In this document: positions 7,059 to 10,749 of the stretch, piece by piece
Numbering within the stretch: position 1 is the first letter of the stretch
How the letters are laid out: every line of letters begins with the position of its first letter
Source: Larix sibirica
Lineage: Eukaryota > Streptophyta > Pinopsida > Pinales > Pinaceae
Direction: 5' to 3'
NCBI GenBank assembly: GCA_004151065.3
Contig: NWUY0300050150.1
Span: 3,379 to 14,127 of the forward strand
DNA: 10,749 nucleotides
The notes under the pieces: generated by a model
Told to the model about the DNA's origin: nothing
Databases searched by the model: none
What the model saw: the letters and a program-made list of their open reading frames with translations, nothing else
Position numbers and translations under genes: made by a program

Positions 7059-7091
7059 TATAATTAACAGAGAGTTGAACTGTTAATTATA
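7059..7091. repeat. Perfect 12-bp inverted repeat in the 3' UTR of copy 2
   Basis: TATAATTAACAG (7059-7070) and CTGTTAATTATA (7080-7091) are exact reverse complements separated by 9 nt, directly before the AATAAA. The RNA would form a stem-loop. Copy 1 has only a weak remnant of this sequence. Confidence 0.85.
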
Positions 7092-7094
7092 ATG

Positions 7095-7100
7095 AATAAA
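7095..7100 (+). terminator. Polyadenylation signal of copy 2
   Basis: This canonical AATAAA lies 78 nt after the stop and 3 nt past the hairpin, equivalent to the signal in copy 1. Confidence 0.55.
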
Positions 7101-7232
7101 CGTGTGATTCGTAGATGTTATCAGTTAGTTCTGATTTTTCATACTTAGCAGATCACTGCAGTGTCAATGAAGATAAGACAGTCGTGGAGTTATTCGGAAG
7201 ATCGGTGATATTTATGTCGATAGGTGTTACAA

Positions 7233-7371
7233 GAATACTTATATGTGTTATTCTCTATTTTTTAATTTGGATGGAGGTTGATGATTTCCACAAAATACTT
7301 ATCTGTCTTATTTTCTAGTTTTTATCTGTGTTATTTTTTATTTTATTTATTTATTTTAGATGGAGGTTGAT
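7233..7371. repeat. Imperfect direct repeat ending GATGGAGGTTGAT
   Basis: AATACTTATNTGTNTTATT followed by T-rich DNA and GATGGAGGTTGAT occurs twice, with the 3' motif at 7270-7282 and 7359-7371. The second copy is expanded by a TTATTT-type run. Confidence 0.7.
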
Positions 7372-7720
7372 CTCTAAAAAACAAATCTTAAATTAGTGGA
7401 GATTCTAATAAAATGACAGCTGATTCAAACTCTGTCAATCCTTCACCTGACTTTTCTATATTTAAAATTGAAAAGGCCTCTCGTTATTTATATTTTTCGA
7501 TATATATAACAGGGGGTGCGCTGAAAAGAGCCAGGAATTTTTCTGAACCGTATTTAGTGTCACTGATCTCAGTGGATTGAAATATTTAATTTAAAACTAT
7601 TTTGCTTTATATTAAGAACGTAGACTGAAAACAGTAGAGTTGGTGTACGTTTTCGTTTGAAAAATTGTTTTTTTCCTTATTTTATCATATATGATTTTCC
7701 TATTAAATTGGTAAATTGTT
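7372..7720. other. Gene-free spacer
   Basis: No coding frame or RNA gene is recognised. A GC-richer patch (ACAGGGGGTGCGCTGAAAAG, about 7509-7528) follows a TATATATA tract, but nothing downstream supports a gene. Confidence 0.5.
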
Positions 7721-8023
7721 GAATGAGATATTTAAATGATCAGTTTTATTGATTAAAGTTGAATATAATTTAAGTTAGTGGGATGGAATATTTAATTTAT
7801 TAATTTTATCAACTGAGGTTAATTATAATTTAAGTAAGATTATGGTTAATTATATAAATTAAGTAGTATTTTGATTTATGATCTTTCAATTAAGTTAGAG
7901 GGACGAGATATTTAATTCATTAGTTTTATGGATCAAAATTATTTATAATTAATGTTGAAGTTAGAGGGACGAGATATTTAATTTATTAGTTTTATGGATC
8001 AAAATTATTTATAATTAATGTTG
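7721..8023. repeat. 60-66-bp tandem repeat array
   Basis: The two last units (7892-7957 and 7958-8023, 66 bp each) differ by one base and contain AAGTTAGAGGGACGAGATAT and TTTTATGGATCAAAATTATT. Older units precede them: related GAGATATTTA or GGAATATTTA motifs lie at 7725 and 7785, and a decayed unit lies near 7845. This gives an array of about five units that becomes younger towards its 3' end. Confidence 0.85.
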
Positions 8024-8620
8024 GATGGTGTAATCATCTTCAAATATCATTATTTGTATAATTGAAAATTTAGATGAAATTATTTGTACAATTATCTAAA
8101 TAAATGCGATAATTTTAGTTTATGATGTAGTTTGGGTGGTTGAGTGCTTTCAAGGTCAATTCTTAGGACCATTTACTTTATTATATCTCTACTTAATTAA
8201 ACATAAGAAAAAAAATATGATAGAGAACATAAATGCCTTAAATATAATAACATGTTATCTTTTAAAGAAGAAAAATATAAATAATTTGAAGATTAGTAAA
8301 AATGATATGCTTACCCTTTTAATAAACACTCATACTAACCATGGAAGAGCTCATATTTCTATAAAGTGGTCTATTTATCAACTATTATATGATAATTTAG
8401 TGGATAAGTGGTACATGCTTTTCAATAACCCACCACATGTTACCACATAAACATAGAGAAATGCCAATTTATATTTTTGAAAAAAGTATATGTATAGTTT
8501 GTGTTAAGCAAACATTTAACTATTTTCAACACTTAACATTATGGGGAGTGGATTTGGGATGCAACAACACACAGTGTAGAGTGCATAAATCAAAATCTCC
8601 CAATCCCTCCATCACATAAA
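8024..8620. other. Gene-free stretch; open frames judged spurious
   Basis: Two moderate open frames are present (8136-8450 with GTG at its 5' end, and 8437-8619). Both are dominated by Lys, Asn, Ile and Leu, as A+T-rich DNA gives by chance. They overlap each other, carry no recognised motif and have no evident promoter. Confidence 0.5.
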
Positions 8621-8833
8621 GGTTTAAACATGATATAATACCATTGTACCTCATTTGCTTTAAAAAAAACTTAATAAAAATTTCTCCTTTTTATTTATAT
8701 GGATGATGATGTGTCATGAAACCTTAGGGTTTAAACATGATATAATACCATTGTACTTCATTTGCTTTAAAAAAACATAAGAAACATTTCTCCCTTTTAT
8801 TTATATGGATGATGATGTGTCATGAAACCTTAG
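8621..8833. repeat. 107-bp tandem duplication
   Basis: Unit 1 (8621-8727) and unit 2 (8728-8833, 106 bp) both begin GGTTTAAACATGATATAATA and end GTGTCATGAAACCTTAG. Differences are concentrated in the A-run and its surroundings in the centre. Confidence 0.92.
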
Positions 8834-8856
8834 GTTGAGGATATTCATTAACCCCT

Positions 8857-8890
8857 GTTAGGATGATTATCATGTTAGGATGATTATCAT
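8857..8890. repeat. Perfect 17-bp tandem duplication
   Basis: GTTAGGATGATTATCAT occurs at 8857-8873 and again immediately after at 8874-8890 with no mismatch. Confidence 0.92.
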
Positions 8891-9108
8891 CTACTAGTTG
8901 GGGATGGGCATCATCTAACCGTGGTGTTAATTGTTTATCTCATGGTGGGGTGGAAAATAATTTAGTTGTGAGGGAAGGTGATTATCTAGTAATGACAAAT
9001 TAGTTTATTTTCATTAATACATATTTGTTTTAATGACAATATGATAGATTTTGAATCAATGTTTTATAAATTCTTTACTAATTATACACCTTGCAATTAT
9101 AGATGGTG

Positions 9109-9272
9109 TTGGAGATTTTTTGTGCTACATATAATTGAATTTTGGATACTATTGGTTCCTACTTCATCTATCATTACATATGTTGGTGGTTGGGTATTTT
9201 TGTGCCCTATATATAATTGAATTTTGGATACCATCGATTCCCACTTCATCTATCATTACATATGTTGGTGGT
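9109..9272. repeat. 82-bp tandem duplication
   Basis: Two units (9109-9190 and 9191-9272) share ATAATTGAATTTTGGATAC, ACTTCATCTATCATTACATA and TGTTGGTGGT. A handful of substitutions separate them. Confidence 0.88.
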
Positions 9273-9508
9273 GTAGTGTCTGTGTTATTTGCAAGCTAAT
9301 TTTTTTATTAACATGCATGGTATTCATTTTCTTTTTAAATTATGCATCTAATTAGTTTACACCTATTGATTGAATATTTTGTTATCATGTTTTATACATG
9401 GATTTTATAATGTGGGCATGATATCCAAATTTTATCGTTGGGCACAACATTCTATTTGTAACTTGTGCATCATATTTTTCACCAAGTGACATTTTTTTGA
9501 ACATTCCA

Positions 9509-9524
9509 ACACACACACACACAC
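9509..9524. repeat. (AC)8 microsatellite
   Basis: Eight uninterrupted AC units. Confidence 0.95.
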
Positions 9525-9793
9525 CAATTATCCATTTTTCTTTAAAATTTCAACTATTTTCTAAGTAAAATATTATTAGATTGATAATATTCATTAAATC
9601 TTACAAGTTTTAATAGTAAAGTATGTTTTCTATTCAATATTTGCCAACATATCTATGTATAAGTTTTACAAATTAAAATTCATCTCATAAAATACTATAT
9701 TTAAGCATAATATTTAAATCCTTAAAAAATATATTGTTGTGCATACACAAAACGATAGTATACACAATATATGTTTACTTCACAAAATGCATA

Positions 9794-9815
9794 ATATATA
9801 TATATATATATATAT
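9794..9815. repeat. (AT)11 microsatellite
   Basis: Eleven uninterrupted AT units. Confidence 0.95.
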
Positions 9816-10317
9816 GCTTTGGTCTTGATGTATTGGTATGTAATATTGTAATTTTCTATTCATTTTGGAATATGTATTCCAGATATCATTTTGAAGGAAA
9901 TAGTAATGAATGGTTTTTCCTTTTATGTTCGTGTGCATTTGTTCAATGGTATCAATATATACTATTTCTTATTCAATTTATTGATGCTTGGAACATGTGG
10001 AAATCATTAGTTGTCCCTTGATTGATGGAAGTATTCCAATGGTTAGTCAAATAATGTATTCCTTATATTTGAGAGGAGTTGAAGTGACTTATGGATAATT
10101 AATATAGATTATTAGTTTTAATGCTAGGAAATTTTTAAATAAGAAATGATATGAATTTGATGGAGAAGGAGTACCATATTAATATGAGTAGACATATAAA
10201 TAAATGAATTGTGGTTTTTAATGGTTTTTTTAGATGCGTATATATGACTCAACACACATTTATGATTATATGTCCATTTCTTCAATTTTGAACTTATCAC
10301 CTAGAATGTAGACTATA

Positions 10318-10450
10318 AAAGTGTGAACTCAAAAGTGTCAAAATAAATGTGAACTTTGATTTTAAAAATGTAAATTAAAATTCCAAAATGTGTATTTCAA
10401 TTATGAAATTGTGAATTTTTAAACTTGAAGTGTGAACTTTAATTGTAAAA
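10318..10450. repeat. Cryptic repeat of about 21 bp
   Basis: A consensus near AATGTGAACTTTAATTTTA recurs in phase. Its GTGAAC-like core lies at 10323, 10349, about 10369 (ATGTAAAT), about 10389 (ATGTGTAT), 10411 (GTGAAT) and 10432. The intervals are 26 and then about 20-21. The copies are strongly diverged. Confidence 0.6.
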
Positions 10451-10704
10451 GTATTGAATTCAAGCCATAGTGTAGAACATTTTATTTATATATCACTATG
10501 ACATATATTTCTAAATTTATCAAGATTAAATAGAATCAAAATAAAAACCAAAACCAGTGTTGGCATTGCCCATTGAAGAGTTATACAATGGTTTCATAAA
10601 TATTTAAAATATTGAAGAGTGATATTGATGAAACACTATAACTAGACTCATGTGTAAATATTCACAATGGCTATATCCTATACTAGGAGAGAAAATATTA
10701 ACCA

Positions 10705-10708
<4 letters not shown>
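10451..10708. other. Gene-free A+T-rich end of the window
   Basis: No coding frame, RNA gene or repeat is seen apart from ATATTTAAAATATTGAAGAG-like runs. Confidence 0.5.

Positions 10709-10746
<38 letters not shown>
10709..10746. repeat. (TA)19 microsatellite
   Basis: Nineteen uninterrupted TA units at the right edge of the window. The true length may be affected by sequencing or assembly. Confidence 0.93.
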
Positions 10747-10748
<2 letters not shown>

Positions 10749-10749
10749 T

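Larger units (their letters stand above)
7018..7202 (+). other. 3' untranslated and flanking sequence of copy 2
   Basis: It contains a 12-bp hairpin (7059-7091), an AATAAA at 7095-7100, and the segment GTGGAGTTATTCGGAAGAT (7184-7202) homologous to 2767-2785. This supports the duplicated unit extending well past the stop codon. Confidence 0.6.
9273..10317. other. Gene-free A+T-rich stretch with microsatellites
   Basis: No gene is recognised. Simple repeats include (AC)8 at 9509-9524 and (AT)11 at 9794-9815. An open stretch at 9734-10021 has only a TTG at its 5' end and encodes a Tyr/Ile/Phe-rich chance product that runs through the (AT)n tract. Confidence 0.55.

Noticed and set aside
8136-8619. 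Two consecutive open frames of 104 and 60 codons
   Set aside because: The first opens at GTG, composition is typical of chance A+T-rich translation (Lys, Asn, Ile), there is no motif, and the frames overlap without a splice explanation.
9734-10021. 95-codon hydrophobic open frame, possible small membrane protein
   Set aside because: It runs through an (AT)11 microsatellite that encodes alternating Tyr/Ile. It opens at TTG, and the hydrophobicity follows from T-rich DNA.

Overview
This looks like nuclear DNA of a seed plant. It is strongly A+T-rich overall, with two GT-AG-intron genes whose proteins are plant-type 2-oxoglutarate/Fe(II)-dependent dioxygenases (2-ODD, DOXC class). It also has eukaryotic TATA boxes and AATAAA signals, long gene-poor stretches of degenerate tandem repeats, and microsatellites. 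A gymnosperm is plausible from the spacing and repeat style, but nothing seen here fixes the species. One unresolved base (n) sits at 3948.

The core of the window is a tandem duplicate pair on the + strand. Copy 1 (1469-2640, 322 aa) and copy 2 (5856-7017, 321 aa) share three exons, identical intron phases (2, then 0) and an intact catalytic set: HxD...H for iron, and NxY plus RxS for 2-oxoglutarate. The duplication reaches beyond the coding parts. A roughly 110-bp core promoter with an identical 11-mer at nearly identical spacing lies upstream of both (1296-1400 and 5704-5806), and diverged 3' flank can still be matched to about 2785 and 7202. The proteins differ mainly in the N-terminal third. 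Their last 150 residues are identical, and a 221-bp block is identical at the nucleotide level, which suggests gene conversion or strong constraint. Both genes look functional. The substrate cannot be read from the sequence.

Layout. 1-284: LTR-like or 3'-UTR-like A+T-rich sequence. 285-915: degenerate modular repeat array interrupted by a short G+C-rich island. 916-1290: distal promoter of copy 1 with a vestigial leader-like sequence and two G-boxes, one inside a dyad. 1296-2785: gene copy 1 with its flanks. 2790-3640: very A+T-rich sequence with an inverted-repeat, MITE-like element. 3640-4897: no recognisable gene. 4898-5544: probable decayed coding sequence on the - strand, including a 79-bp tandem duplication. 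5704-7202: gene copy 2 with its flanks. 7230-10749: non-coding, with at least six distinct tandem or periodic repeats and microsatellites.

The two genes probably encode cytosolic enzymes with the same chemistry and similar basal promoters, but different distal regulatory sequence. That is the arrangement expected of a small specialised-metabolism or hormone-metabolism gene cluster. No novel multi-gene system is visible. The most interesting signals are the conversion-like block, the conserved promoter module, and the repeat array upstream of copy 1 that carries a motif also found in the gene's own leader.
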